Assembly (NCBI GenBank): GCA_020692205.1
Contig: JAIMKV010000008.1
Location: forward strand, 1 to 64,000
Length of the DNA: 64,000 bases
Direction of reading: 5' to 3'
Source: Myxosarcina sp. GA_180221_E-2-1-MAG-40_15
GTDB taxonomy: Bacteria > Cyanobacteriota > Cyanobacteriia > Cyanobacteriales > Xenococcaceae
Shown here in pieces: positions 18,121 through 27,474 of this stretch. Numbering within the stretch: position 1 is the first letter of the stretch; each line of letters starts with the position of its first letter. Made by a program: the position numbers and the translations under genes. The notes below the pieces were generated by a model that did no database searches, was not told the DNA's origin, and saw only the letters and a list, made by a program, of their open reading frames with translations.

Positions 18121-20079
18121 TTAGAAATAGATTAAGAGATTTAAGCCTGGAATTGTGCGAGAAAGTGTCCAAAGAAGCAAAATAATATACAAAACTCCTA
18201 GACACCATTGATACCAAACTAGGAGAGAAATTAAGCCTGGTAAATGCTGATCTCGCAACCGAATATCATTAAATCCGAGCTTGAAAATGTTAATTAAACT
18301 AAAATCATAATAGTTAAGCCAACTCCAGCGTTTATCCCACAGAATCGGCATAAAGCGATCGCGGTAGAAAGGAAACCTAGGTATAATTGGTAAACGTCCT
18401 AGGAAGAGACGAAACTCGCGATATTCACCATTCTCTACAAAGTAAGTTGTGTTTAATAACTGATGATATCTACCACGTTGATAAATAATGCTAACTATTA
18501 ATATAGGTAGAGGAATTAGAACTATAGCGATCGCTATCAAAGTTAGCCAAGGTTGATCTGTAGTAATAAAAATATTAAAAATACTGAATATTGTCAGAAT
18601 AAAATAGCTGACTAACATGATGATAATTTCGTAACGTTTAGGAATAACTGGTTGCGAAATATTCGGGCGATAGCGGTCGATCAACCAAAATAACAGACTA
18701 AAGAAAGTAATTGTAATAATACCAAGACTAAAGATTAAATTGATATTAGTACCATAGTCTCCTAATAATAATAGTAAATTTAAACTTAGCCACTTCGGAA
18801 TTAAACTAATCCAAGCCCAAGTAAATACTTTTCGCCATGAAGTTTTAGTTAGGCGATCGCTTATTTGTTTAACTTTTAATTGTTCTTGTCGATATTCAAT
18901 ATAGTTAGCATCAGCTATTTGCTCTAAGCTGCGAAAGTTACGAATTAAATTACGTAATACTGTTTCGTTTCCCTCTAAACGATTAACGTTAATAAACTGA
19001 GCAATTATTCCTGGTTGACCAGTTAGTTTAGCTTCTGTAGCATCAAAGGCTAATCCCGAAACATTAATGTTTGCTTGGGGAGTAAAAAAGGCGTTGCTAA
19101 AATCAAGTCGATTTAGTAAATGAGCATCTTGTAAATTAATCAGAGAATTAAGATAAATATCACGGAAGGTAATAGTTTTTTCAAAGGTACTATTAATAAA
19201 GCTTAGTGAATCTAAAAATTTGCCTTTAGCAAAAATAAGGCGATCGCAAAACATTGCTTGACTAAAATCAACTGGCTGAATAAATACGCTATGAGTAAAA
19301 TCAGCAATCTGAGTAAAGATAGCCTCATTAAACTCTACTAATGCTTCAAATTGGCTATCGCTAAAGTCGACAGTTCCCTGAAATTCTGCTTGTAAAAATT
19401 TAACTTTAGCAAAAAAATGACTTTGAGATAGATCGATATTTTGATTCAAAATAGCCTGATTGAAGTCTACTAATTTACCGAAAATAGACTGATTAAACTT
19501 AACTATTTCTTGAAACTGTGCCGCGCTTGCTGTTATAGATTGTAAAAACAAACTATTAGAGCCGTCTACTTCTCCTGTAAATACTGTACTATTGAAATAT
19601 AGCCTACCTCGAAAAATATTTACTCTAGGTAGTTGTTTTGCTTCATTAATCCTTAGAGGATAATATTGATTAATTTTCTCTTGTTCTAAAGGTGTAAACA
19701 ACGAAGATAACGCTCCTTCTCCTAAAGAACTAGCAATACCTAACTGATTAAGCTTAAAATCACCTTGAAAAATTGCACTATTAAAATTGACGCTAATAGA
19801 ATGATCGGCTCGACTAATAGTATTATTAATTAGCTGATAAAATTGCTGATTTAATTGGCTATCCAAATTAGCAAGATCGATAATATAATTGCTTAGATCG
19901 ATTGTATCTCTGCCTTCTAGCTGAATTAAATTTGTGGTTTTCTCCTGAAGTATTTCTAGGGTTAAATAGTTACGAGCTTCAGTTTGTGCATTTGCCTGTA
20001 ATGGGGTCAAAATAATTAGAATAAATATAATTAAAAAGCTGGCAATACAAATTCTCCAGGCTTGAGCTATAACCGCCAT
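18121..20079 (-). CDS. pentapeptide-repeat protein with signal peptide and membrane helices
   Basis: 652 residues. An N-terminal hydrophobic segment ending near ANA (about 10-32) looks like a signal peptide. Residues about 190-330 form A(N/D)LxF-like repeats of the pentapeptide class (for example VDFSDSQFEALVEFNEAIF), which fold as a right-handed quadrilateral beta helix. The C-terminal half holds about five membrane helices (near 425-450, 455-475, 490-515, 520-540 and 625-650). The repeats would be outside the cytoplasm if the signal peptide is real. The function is unknown. It is on the minus strand between the GGDEF-EAL gene and the RTX/DUF5648 pair. Confidence 0.82.
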   Translation of the reverse strand: MAVIAQAWRICIASFLIIFILIILTPLQANAQTEARNYLTLEILQEKTTNLIQLEGRDTIDLSNYIIDLANLDSQLNQQFYQLINNTISRADHSISVNFNSAIFQGDFKLNQLGIASSLGEGALSSLFTPLEQEKINQYYPLRINEAKQLPRVNIFRGRLYFNSTVFTGEVDGSNSLFLQSITASAAQFQEIVKFNQSIFGKLVDFNQAILNQNIDLSQSHFFAKVKFLQAEFQGTVDFSDSQFEALVEFNEAIFTQIADFTHSVFIQPVDFSQAMFCDRLIFAKGKFLDSLSFINSTFEKTITFRDIYLNSLINLQDAHLLNRLDFSNAFFTPQANINVSGLAFDATEAKLTGQPGIIAQFINVNRLEGNETVLRNLIRNFRSLEQIADANYIEYRQEQLKVKQISDRLTKTSWRKVFTWAWISLIPKWLSLNLLLLLGDYGTNINLIFSLGIITITFFSLLFWLIDRYRPNISQPVIPKRYEIIIMLVSYFILTIFSIFNIFITTDQPWLTLIAIAIVLIPLPILIVSIIYQRGRYHQLLNTTYFVENGEYREFRLFLGRLPIIPRFPFYRDRFMPILWDKRWSWLNYYDFSLINIFKLGFNDIRLRDQHLPGLISLLVWYQWCLGVLYIILLLWTLSRTIPGLNLLIYF

Positions 20080-20245
20080 AATCTCGACATCCTCTTGTGA
20101 ACTTAGAGAATTATCGATGATGAGTTGGCAACTAGCAACTAGTACCGCTAGGCGGAAGTCATCAGAAGTCAGACTTATTTTTTCTGATTTTGGTATTGAC
20201 CAATTACTCCAAGAATCGGTTCAATACCACGATGTTTCGAGCAGA

Positions 20246-21172
20246 TCAAATTAAACTTTGATTATCTACCGTATCAGGCAGAGTATAACAAGCAATTCCT
20301 TCAGATTGGAAATCAGGTAAATTCTCAGTTACGGTATCTCTTTCGGTTGCAGAAGGAGTATAAAAATGCGCTCCTGTCGTGGGATTAAAAAAACGATAAA
20401 TTGGAATTGTGCCTTCTATTTGAGTTTCATAAGCAAAGAATGCCTCTCCCTCAAAACTAAAGTTGTCCAAATTCTCAACTGTATCTCGTTCAGCTTCAGA
20501 AACTGTATACAAATGAACTCCCGTATCTTGATTGAGAAAACGATAAACTGGTACAGGTGAACCTGCTCCAGTTAAAGGATCTACCCCTCGATAAGAAGCT
20601 CCTTCACCTTGAAAATTAGTTAATTCAGCTTCAATAAAGTTTCTTTCTTCTTCGTTGGCGGTATAAAAATGAACTACTGTATCGGTATTAAAAAAACGAT
20701 AGACAGTTGTTCCTAAATCTCCACTATTTACAGACGTAGAATTGTTGGCAAAAAGATCAACAACATCTTGATGTTCTGTAAAAGTAATATTGTTAAGAAG
20801 TATAGGCGCACCTGCTCCTAAATTTCCTTGCTCATCAAAGTAATTAACAATTGTTAGGTCATTATCTGCCTCAGCAACACCGTCACGATTAAGATCGACT
20901 ATCAAATCAGTGCCAGATTTTTCTAAGCCGACAATTCCTGGTTGAGGACTAGATATCTCAATTGCCGCATCGCCCCAATTGTTGGGATCGTTCAAAGTGT
21001 TGAGAGCGTTAATTAAGTCAACACTTTCATCAGTGTTTACATCTGCTAAACCTGCTAAAAATACAATATCAGTATTTTCTGCAAGTATTATAATCAATGG
21101 TTCGGACAGTTTTATTAACGAACTTGTAAGCCTTACAGGACAATAGTTATCAAAATTTGGCTTTTTTCTCAA
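20246..21172 (-). CDS. DUF5648 triple-repeat protein, possibly the downstream half of a split RTX gene
   Basis: 308 residues counted from a TTG; the real start is uncertain because the frame is open further upstream with no good ATG. The C terminus holds three ~45-residue repeats of the form YRFFNxxTGxHFYTxSxxERD (about 165-305), the pattern I know as DUF5648, common in secreted cyanobacterial proteins. A middle segment (SGTDLIVDLNRDGVAEADND, then NYFD) is typical of the end of RTX blocks. The preceding minus-strand frame at 21256-21567 is an RTX protein in another frame, 84 bases away. The two together look like one interrupted gene. Confidence 0.65.
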   Translation of the reverse strand: MRKKPNFDNYCPVRLTSSLIKLSEPLIIILAENTDIVFLAGLADVNTDESVDLINALNTLNDPNNWGDAAIEISSPQPGIVGLEKSGTDLIVDLNRDGVAEADNDLTIVNYFDEQGNLGAGAPILLNNITFTEHQDVVDLFANNSTSVNSGDLGTTVYRFFNTDTVVHFYTANEEERNFIEAELTNFQGEGASYRGVDPLTGAGSPVPVYRFLNQDTGVHLYTVSEAERDTVENLDNFSFEGEAFFAYETQIEGTIPIYRFFNPTTGAHFYTPSATERDTVTENLPDFQSEGIACYTLPDTVDNQSLI

Positions 21173-21255
21173 GTTAGCTATAAAGCTAACTTTGATTAAA
21201 TTAAGTTTGCTGATGATAAATGCGAATTCTCTAGGCTTTCAGTCTTTGAAATTAT

Positions 21256-21567
21256 TCAAATTTTGTCCGAACCATTGATAATACTATTATTACCCTGCTC
21301 ATCTTGAATGACACTGCCTCCTCCTGTCTCTAAAGAAATACCGTACACATCATCACCTTCGCCTCCTTTTAAGGTGTCGCTACCACCGACACTAATAGCA
21401 GTTGTACCTTGACCCCCACCATACAAAAAGTCATCTCCTGCACCGCCAGTTAAGCTATCATTACCACCAAAGCCGAAGAGCTCATCATTTCCTAAACCAC
21501 CGTCAATAGTGTCGTTTCCCACTCCACCAATAAGAGTATCATTGCCAACGGTACCAATCAGATTCAT
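21256..21567 (-). CDS. RTX calcium-binding repeat protein, short
   Basis: 103 residues made almost wholly of hemolysin-type nonapeptide repeats (GGxGNDxLxGGxGDD), starting right after [12 protein letters not shown]. Such repeats bind calcium and fold as a beta roll outside the cell after type I secretion. The protein stops after [11 protein letters not shown], where longer family members continue into a C-terminal secretion segment. The DUF5648 protein follows in a different frame on the same strand. It is most likely the 5' part of a larger gene broken by frameshifts, though a short stand-alone RTX protein cannot be excluded. Confidence 0.65.
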   Translation of the reverse strand: MNLIGTVGNDTLIGGVGNDTIDGGLGNDELFGFGGNDSLTGGAGDDFLYGGGQGTTAISVGGSDTLKGGEGDDVYGISLETGGGSVIQDEQGNNSIINGSDKI

Positions 21568-21775
21568 CTTGAACTACTATCCTTGATTTTTTGGTCTTTA
21601 ACTATTTTTAGTTATGGTTAAACAGTTATCAGCAATAAAATAATAATATTCATATCAGGCCTATTTAATTAGATTAATCGTGAGTTGGAGATACTACATC
21701 TAGAGAAAATCTAGCTCGATAGCTAACAGCTAACAGCTTAAAACTAGTTGACCCTAAGCGTAGTCTCGTAACTTG

Positions 21776-23059
21776 TCACGAATAGTAATTAGGTTTTAAA
21801 ACAGTAACAGCATAGCGTTCTGGAGATAAATAGCGTCGCGCGATCGCCTGTAGTTGTTCTGGCTGTAGCTGACCAATAATTTGCGGATATAGTGCCGAAT
21901 GAGCAGCAGTAGCCACAATATTATAGAAACCGTAGACGCTGGCTAATTGAGCGGGAGTTTCGGTCGAGAAAATGTAATCATTAACTAACTGACGTTGGGC
22001 GCGCTTAATCTCTACTTCGGGAATTAGTTTGTGTTGTAGTTGATTTAGGCGATCGCAAATGATTTTTTCGACCATGGGGATATGTTCGGTTGCCAATAAT
22101 GCCCCAATGGAAAACATACTCGAATCTTTTTGCAGAGATAGATTGCAGTCAATATCGGTTACTAGCTGTCTTTCTTCCCGTAGTTCCCTCACTAAGCCTG
22201 AACTACGCCCTCCAGTCAAAATCAGGGCGATCAAATCCAAGGCGATCGCTTCTGACAAAGACTCCGAACCAGGGCAGATCCAGGCCATCAACAGACGTGC
22301 CTGTTCGATTCTAGGTAAAAGTAACTCTTGACGGCGAACAGCGAGGGTGGGGGGTTCAGCTTCAATGGTGATTGGGGGACATTCTGAAGGTGCGCTAAAC
22401 TGACTAAAGTTATCGTTGACCAAAGCCAAAGCCTGGTCTTGTTCAATTCCCCCAACCACAATTACCGTCATATTTTCTGGTTGATAATGGGTGCGATGGA
22501 AGCAGCGCATTTGATTGGGAGTATGTTCGAGTAATAATTCTTTTTCCCCTAAAATAGAACGTCGGTAGGGATGACACTGATAGGTATTTTGACATAAGGC
22601 CTGAAATCCTAAAAAGTCAGGATCGTTATGGCTAGAAGAAATTTCTTCAATTACTACTTCCCGCTCTCGCATAAACTCTTGATCGGGGATACTAGCTCTC
22701 AATAAAATATCGGCTAAACAGGATAAAGCACGCTCAAAATGAGCTACCGCGGTAGTTACATAAAAATGAGCATAATCGTAGCTAGTCGCCGCATTAGCAA
22801 CCCCACCTGTACTTTCGATCAGCCAGTCAAATTCCCCGACCATAACGTTGGGAGAACCCTTGAAAATCATATGTTCCAAGAAATGTGCCATTCCCGACCA
22901 GGCTGCGGGTTCGGCGATCGCTCCAGCACTGACCCAAATATCTGAAACCACTACCGCAGTAGCAGGTAAATGCTGATGAATAATTGTTAGTCCATTACTT
23001 AAGCGAAAAGTATTAGCGTTGAACTTATTTTGGTACAGGGATTCTGATAATTTTTGCAC
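21776..23059 (-). CDS. M16-family zinc peptidase (pitrilysin/processing-peptidase type)
   Basis: 427 residues. The inverted zinc motif HxxEH is present as HFLEH (59-63), followed by the distal glutamate region REREVVIEEIS. A second M16 inactive-like domain follows (about 220-420, with a conserved RQELLLPRIEQARL and GGRSSGLVRELREE). Soluble members of this size in cyanobacteria act as processing or degrading peptidases. No signal peptide is visible. The upstream 500 bases hold no other gene on this strand; they carry the possible structured RNA described at 23192-23296. Confidence 0.94.
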   Translation of the reverse strand: MQKLSESLYQNKFNANTFRLSNGLTIIHQHLPATAVVVSDIWVSAGAIAEPAAWSGMAHFLEHMIFKGSPNVMVGEFDWLIESTGGVANAATSYDYAHFYVTTAVAHFERALSCLADILLRASIPDQEFMREREVVIEEISSSHNDPDFLGFQALCQNTYQCHPYRRSILGEKELLLEHTPNQMRCFHRTHYQPENMTVIVVGGIEQDQALALVNDNFSQFSAPSECPPITIEAEPPTLAVRRQELLLPRIEQARLLMAWICPGSESLSEAIALDLIALILTGGRSSGLVRELREERQLVTDIDCNLSLQKDSSMFSIGALLATEHIPMVEKIICDRLNQLQHKLIPEVEIKRAQRQLVNDYIFSTETPAQLASVYGFYNIVATAAHSALYPQIIGQLQPEQLQAIARRYLSPERYAVTVLKPNYYS

Positions 23060-23579
23060 TTGTTAGCCATATTCCCAAGAATATAACTAATCATAGCTTT
23101 TGCATAATGTCTCTCTTGTTACATTTTTAACAGAAATTTTGGCGTAAACATATCATTTACTCTTACTGCTAATTACCCCAAGACCAAAAAGCCCACCGCC
23201 GCGCCGTTTTACCTTAGTTTATGACCTGGAAGTCCAGGGTGGGAATTGGCTGCTTTCGGTTCCATTTCCGAGTCCAAGCTCGGTATACTTCCACGAAAAC
23301 TAATGCTATTCCCTCATAAATCAAGCATAGATCAATAAACTTGTGAGGTAGTCACCAACGCGGTAGTGGTACTTTATCCATAATAATCAGTTTTTCAAAT
23401 TTAGCAACAGGAGTTTTTTTGCGAATCTAAGGATCAACAAGCAGATAGCACAGCACCGAAGCCTGTAACCAGGTCTACTGGAAAACTATTTTTTGTATGT
23501 AACAATAATTCAATCAGAAACCATGATGGTAGCGATAGGATGAGGAATAGTTTAATCATTTATCTGTCTTATAAGTATA
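23060..23579. other. intergenic region with a possible structured RNA
   Basis: About 520 bases between the divergent M16 peptidase and NAD kinase genes. It contains one GC-rich stretch (23190-23296) with nested inverted repeats, listed separately, in otherwise AT-rich DNA. No protein-coding potential was seen. Confidence 0.6.
23192..23296. ncRNA. candidate structured RNA, strand unknown
   Basis: Several complementary arms occur: CCCACC (23192-23197) with GGTGGG (23238-23243); CCTGG (23225-23229) with CCAGG (23234-23238) around AAGT; CCGAG (23268-23272) with CTCGG (23279-23283) around TCCAAG; GGAA with TTCC (23242-23263); and TGGAAGT with ACTTCCA, the latter spanning most of the element. Some of these exclude one another, as in a switching RNA. 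On the minus strand the end reads GGTGGGCTTTTT, a possible terminator. It does not match RNase P, SRP, tmRNA or 6S sequences as I remember them. Confidence 0.35.
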
Positions 23580-24494
23580 GTGGATTTAAAATACGCAATC
23601 ATTGCCTACAAAGCAGGAGATGAAATAAGTAAGCAGTGGGCAGAAAAATGCGCGCGAGAGTTAGAAGCTCAACAATGTAAAGTCTTGATTGGGCCTAGTG
23701 GCATCAAAGATAACCCTTATCCTGTGTTTTTAGCCTCTTCCACGCTCAAAATAGACTTAGCATTAGTATTAGGTGGAGATGGTACAATTTTGGCGGCTGC
23801 TAGACAATTAGCCCCTCACAGCATTCCTATCTTAGCGGTGAATGTTGGTGGACATTTAGGATTTTTAACCGAACCTTTTGAATTATTTCAAAATACCGAA
23901 ACCATCTGGGATCGTGTGCAGTCAGACCATTATGCAGTGCAAAAACGAATGATGCTTCAAGCGAAGCTATACGAAGGAGAACGGATGCAGCTAAAGCCTG
24001 TCAGCGAAACATTTTACTGTTTAAACGAAATGTGTATTAAACCTGCTAGCATTGATCGCATGCCCACCTCAGTTTTGGAACTGGAGGCAGATGGTCAAGT
24101 GGTGGATCAGTACAGCGGAGATGGACTACTAGTATCAACTCCTACAGGGTCTACTGGCTATACAGTTTCGGCTAATGGACCGATTTTACATCCAGGAATG
24201 TGGGCGATCGCAGTAACGCCAATTTGTCCTTTGAGTCTTTCTGGTCGCCCTTTAGTTTTGCCTCCTGGTAGCATAGTGAGCGTCCGTCCCATTAGAGATT
24301 ATGACCTAAATACTAAACTATGGACAGATGGGGCTTTAGGCACGACTATCTGGCCTGGTCAAAAAGTCGTAATTAAGATGGCTGACTGTCAAGCACATTT
24401 TATTATCTTGCGAGAGAGCTATTCTTTCTACGAAACTCTACGAGAAAAGTTACAGTGGGCAGGAACTAGAGTTCACTATGAAGATCGAGAGTAA
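23580..24494 (+). CDS. nadK: NAD kinase
   Basis: 304 residues with a GTG start; the N terminus (MDLKYAIIAYKAGD) is typical of the cyanobacterial enzyme. It converts NAD to NADP with ATP. The catalytic GGDGT motif is present (LVLGGDGTILAAAR), followed by the NAD-binding NVGGHLGFLTE, NE in YCLNEMCI, and the GDG and TPTGSTGYTVSANGPI segment. Cyanobacteria usually carry two NAD kinases; this is one of them. It stands alone in front of the second mscS gene, with about 115 bases between. Confidence 0.96.
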   Translation: MDLKYAIIAYKAGDEISKQWAEKCARELEAQQCKVLIGPSGIKDNPYPVFLASSTLKIDLALVLGGDGTILAAARQLAPHSIPILAVNVGGHLGFLTEPFELFQNTETIWDRVQSDHYAVQKRMMLQAKLYEGERMQLKPVSETFYCLNEMCIKPASIDRMPTSVLELEADGQVVDQYSGDGLLVSTPTGSTGYTVSANGPILHPGMWAIAVTPICPLSLSGRPLVLPPGSIVSVRPIRDYDLNTKLWTDGALGTTIWPGQKVVIKMADCQAHFIILRESYSFYETLREKLQWAGTRVHYEDRE

Positions 24495-24608
24495 AATTTC
24501 CCACCAACCTCAAAAGTAGCGTACATCAGAAGTTCGCATAATACCTAATATTACAAATCGCTAAATCTAGACCAATACAAACACAGCATACTTTACCAAT
24601 CGATATCG

Positions 24609-26360
24609 ATGTGGCTTAAAAAACTTTTTCTAGTTGCCTTGACAGTAGTTACTGCCGTATTGATTTTAGTTGGCTCAACTAGCTCAGGACTAGCTCAACT
24701 AGATTACAATCAGTTTGCCGATAATATTATTCATTTTGACAATTTACAGATTTACAGCGATCCTAGTGTTCCTAAAGCTCCCGTAGTAATTGATGGCAGA
24801 GCCATATTTTCTGTAGGTAAAATAGACAGTAATTCCGCAGGGGAAAGAGTTGCGGTGATTCGTTCAGAATTGCAGGAAGCAGTTCGAGATGATAGTTTTG
24901 CTGGAGTCACAATTGAAGAGCAAGGCGGGCTTCCCGTGCTGTATTTAGTCTATCAGAGACAGTCTCAAGCAAATTCAGCTTCAAGTCTTCAAGAAGTCAA
25001 CAGATATCTGTTCACCGTTACCAAAGAAGATACGATTGGCAGAAAGTCGACTCGAGAAACGGCAGTAGACTTAAAACAACAAATAGAACAAGCGATCGCT
25101 ATAGCGAAACAGGAAAGAAGTTCTGCCTATATCCAGAGACAGGCAATTATTACAGGTGTTTTGCTGTTGCTGGCTTTGTTGGTTAGCAGACTATTGAATC
25201 AGCTACAAACCTATCCTCTCAGGAAAGCGATTCAAAGAATCATTCCAGGATTACCCAGTAATACCAGTTCCCAACCTTCTAACTTAACTACTCTCTTCCG
25301 GCTTAAATTGGGTTTTGCTCGATTTATTCTGTGGCTGGTGACAATTTTTGTCATTTTTCGCCTTTTTCCCTATACGAGACAGTGGCTGTATTTTCTCTTC
25401 AGCATCTTAGTCAATACCTTTAACAAATCCATCTTTAGCTTTGGTGGGAATGAATTTTCCATTATTAACCTGTTGGTTTTGCTGGGCTTGTTTGTTGGTT
25501 CCCTCGTCGTCAGCAATCATCTAACTAATGTACTGCGGACAAATGTTTTGCAAGCCACCAGAATGACTAGAGGTTCGCAAGAAATTATTTCAATCATTAC
25601 TAAATATGGTCTAATTTCTCTGGCTACAGTGGTCTTACTCCAGGCTTATGGCTTAAATCTCAGTTCATTAGCCTTAATCGGTAGTGCGCTGGGTGTAGGT
25701 ATTGGTTTTGGTTTCCAAGATATTGCTCGTAACTTTGCCAGCGGTATTGTTTTACTATTTGAGCGTTCAATTCAGGTAGGAGACTTGATTCAGGTAGGGA
25801 GTCATTTGGGAGTGGTTGAAGAAGTTAGAACTCGTAGTATTGTGTTGACCACTCTTGATCGTATTGCAGTTATTGTGCCTAACTCGCGCTTATTAAGTGA
25901 GGAAGTAATCAATTGGAATCATCGCCGCAGCATTACTCGGATACATTTGCCGATTGGCGTGGCATACGGTTCTGATGTAAAAAAGGTAAAATCAGCTTTG
26001 TTACAAGCAGCAGAAGAACATTTAGAAGTGTTGCGCAATCCATCACCTCAGGTATTTTTTACCGAGTTTGGCGATAGTTCCCTGAACTTTGAATTACTGA
26101 TTTGGACATCAGATCCTAGCCGTCAAGCACCTTTAAAAAGCGATCTTTGTTTTCGGATTGAAGAAATTTTTAAAGAACAGCAAATAGAAATTCCTTTTCC
26201 CCAAAGAGATGTCAATTTCGATTCAGAAGGCATACCAATCAAGCTTCCGCCACAGTTAGAAAGTCACCTGCTTTATTGGTTAAAGGGTTTAATTTCTAGT
26301 CAATATCCTAGCAATAATGAAGTTAAAAGCAGTGCGACGCCGCGTCCGCCAAAACGGTAA
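24609..26360 (+). CDS. MscS-family mechanosensitive channel (second copy)
   Basis: 583 residues, ATG start. A signal peptide (about 7-29, ending SSGLAQ) leads into a periplasmic domain of about 130 residues containing VVIDGRAIFSVG, then a membrane helix near 178-198, further helices in 230-315, TM3 with the pore helix GSALGVGIGFGFQDIARNF, and the MscS beta domain (GDLIQVGSHLGVVEEVRTRS). It shares the N-terminal layout of the channel at 2764-4383 but is clearly a different subfamily member. It is followed after five bases by the biotin ligase gene. Confidence 0.95.
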   Translation: MWLKKLFLVALTVVTAVLILVGSTSSGLAQLDYNQFADNIIHFDNLQIYSDPSVPKAPVVIDGRAIFSVGKIDSNSAGERVAVIRSELQEAVRDDSFAGVTIEEQGGLPVLYLVYQRQSQANSASSLQEVNRYLFTVTKEDTIGRKSTRETAVDLKQQIEQAIAIAKQERSSAYIQRQAIITGVLLLLALLVSRLLNQLQTYPLRKAIQRIIPGLPSNTSSQPSNLTTLFRLKLGFARFILWLVTIFVIFRLFPYTRQWLYFLFSILVNTFNKSIFSFGGNEFSIINLLVLLGLFVGSLVVSNHLTNVLRTNVLQATRMTRGSQEIISIITKYGLISLATVVLLQAYGLNLSSLALIGSALGVGIGFGFQDIARNFASGIVLLFERSIQVGDLIQVGSHLGVVEEVRTRSIVLTTLDRIAVIVPNSRLLSEEVINWNHRRSITRIHLPIGVAYGSDVKKVKSALLQAAEEHLEVLRNPSPQVFFTEFGDSSLNFELLIWTSDPSRQAPLKSDLCFRIEEIFKEQQIEIPFPQRDVNFDSEGIPIKLPPQLESHLLYWLKGLISSQYPSNNEVKSSATPRPPKR

Positions 26361-26365
26361 GACAA

Positions 26366-27175
26366 TTGAATTTTAATTTAGAGCTATATCAAAAAGTTTG
26401 GCAAAAGCTAGATCAAAGCAAAATAATTGCTCAGGCAACGGATATTGCTACGCCGATTCCTTTGTTAGTTTTTCAGCGTATTCCCTCAACTAATACTAAA
26501 CTTTGGGAATTAATTGACCGCGGAGTTAAACATCCTCTGGGCGCGATCGCATATTGTCAAACCGCAGGCAAAGGACAATGGGGACATAGTTGGGTTTCTA
26601 GCAATGGTGGATTATATCTATCTGTAGGTTTTGACTTAGATTTAGCAACCCATAATTATCCTCATTTAATTATGGCAACCGTCTGGGGAATTGCTCAAGT
26701 TCTCAGGTATCATTATCTTCCGGTAACGATTAAATGGTCGAATGATTTAATCCTCAATCAGCGCAAGTTGGGAGGAATTAAAATTGAGACTCGTAGTAGT
26801 AACAAGAAAATAGTTAAAGCTGTTGTTGGGGTCGGAATTAATTGGTGTAATTCTGTTCCTGATCTGGGAATTAATTTAGCATCTTACTATCAAAATCAAC
26901 CGCCGCTAATAATCAATTCTCTGGAAGAACTTACGGCGATCGCTGCTTATGGAATTTTACTAGGATACGAATATTATTTAGCAGTTGGCATCGAAAATTT
27001 ACTAGATAATTATCTGGCAATTCTTGATAGTTTGGGTCAACAGGTCAAGATTAATGGCTGTCCTGGAGAAGTAACGGGAGTAACTACAGAAGGGAAATTA
27101 AAAGTAAAGTTGCGATCGCCAGGAGCAACTACTAATCTGGCTCTTGCTCCTGGACAAATTAGTCTGGGATATTAA
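26366..27175 (+). CDS. birA: biotin--[acetyl-CoA-carboxylase] ligase
   Basis: 269 residues with a TTG start; there is no ATG before the first conserved block, and the start lies five bases after the stop of the mscS gene. It attaches biotin to the carboxyl carrier protein of acetyl-CoA carboxylase. Motifs: PSTNTKLWEL, KGQWGHSWVS (the biotinyl-AMP loop, with GKGQWGHSW in place of the usual GRGRxxRxW), TIKWSNDLI, KLGGIKIET and VGVGINW. It lacks the N-terminal DNA-binding domain of bifunctional BirA, so it is a class I ligase and not a repressor. Confidence 0.94.
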   Translation: MNFNLELYQKVWQKLDQSKIIAQATDIATPIPLLVFQRIPSTNTKLWELIDRGVKHPLGAIAYCQTAGKGQWGHSWVSSNGGLYLSVGFDLDLATHNYPHLIMATVWGIAQVLRYHYLPVTIKWSNDLILNQRKLGGIKIETRSSNKKIVKAVVGVGINWCNSVPDLGINLASYYQNQPPLIINSLEELTAIAAYGILLGYEYYLAVGIENLLDNYLAILDSLGQQVKINGCPGEVTGVTTEGKLKVKLRSPGATTNLALAPGQISLGY

Positions 27176-27474
27176 ACTATTAAAATTTTGCCTAATTTAT
27201 AAAGTGCGATCGCAAAGCTAGTTTTTTAGGGGACCCGAAGGGTAATCGCGTCTTCAAAATTAACTAAAAAAATTGCTCCTAAATCGGGTGAGATTGTCAT
27301 TTCTTCCTATTTAGTAATAACAGTTAAAAATCTAGAATCTATCTTAAGGTATAGCAAACTTTATAACCCAAGTCAGTACTCCAAAATATGGCAATAAGTT
27401 TAACCTAGTAATTAATGCATTCCTCAAGAAAAAATCCCTAAATAAAAACAGTTCAAACTAAAAGAGGAAAAACT

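Noticed and set aside
22059-22331. Plus-strand frames inside the M16 peptidase gene
   Set aside because: They are shadows of a strongly supported minus-strand gene.
23192-23296. Identification of the structured element as RNase P, SRP, tmRNA or 6S RNA
   Set aside because: The diagnostic conserved segments of these RNAs, as I remember them, are not present.
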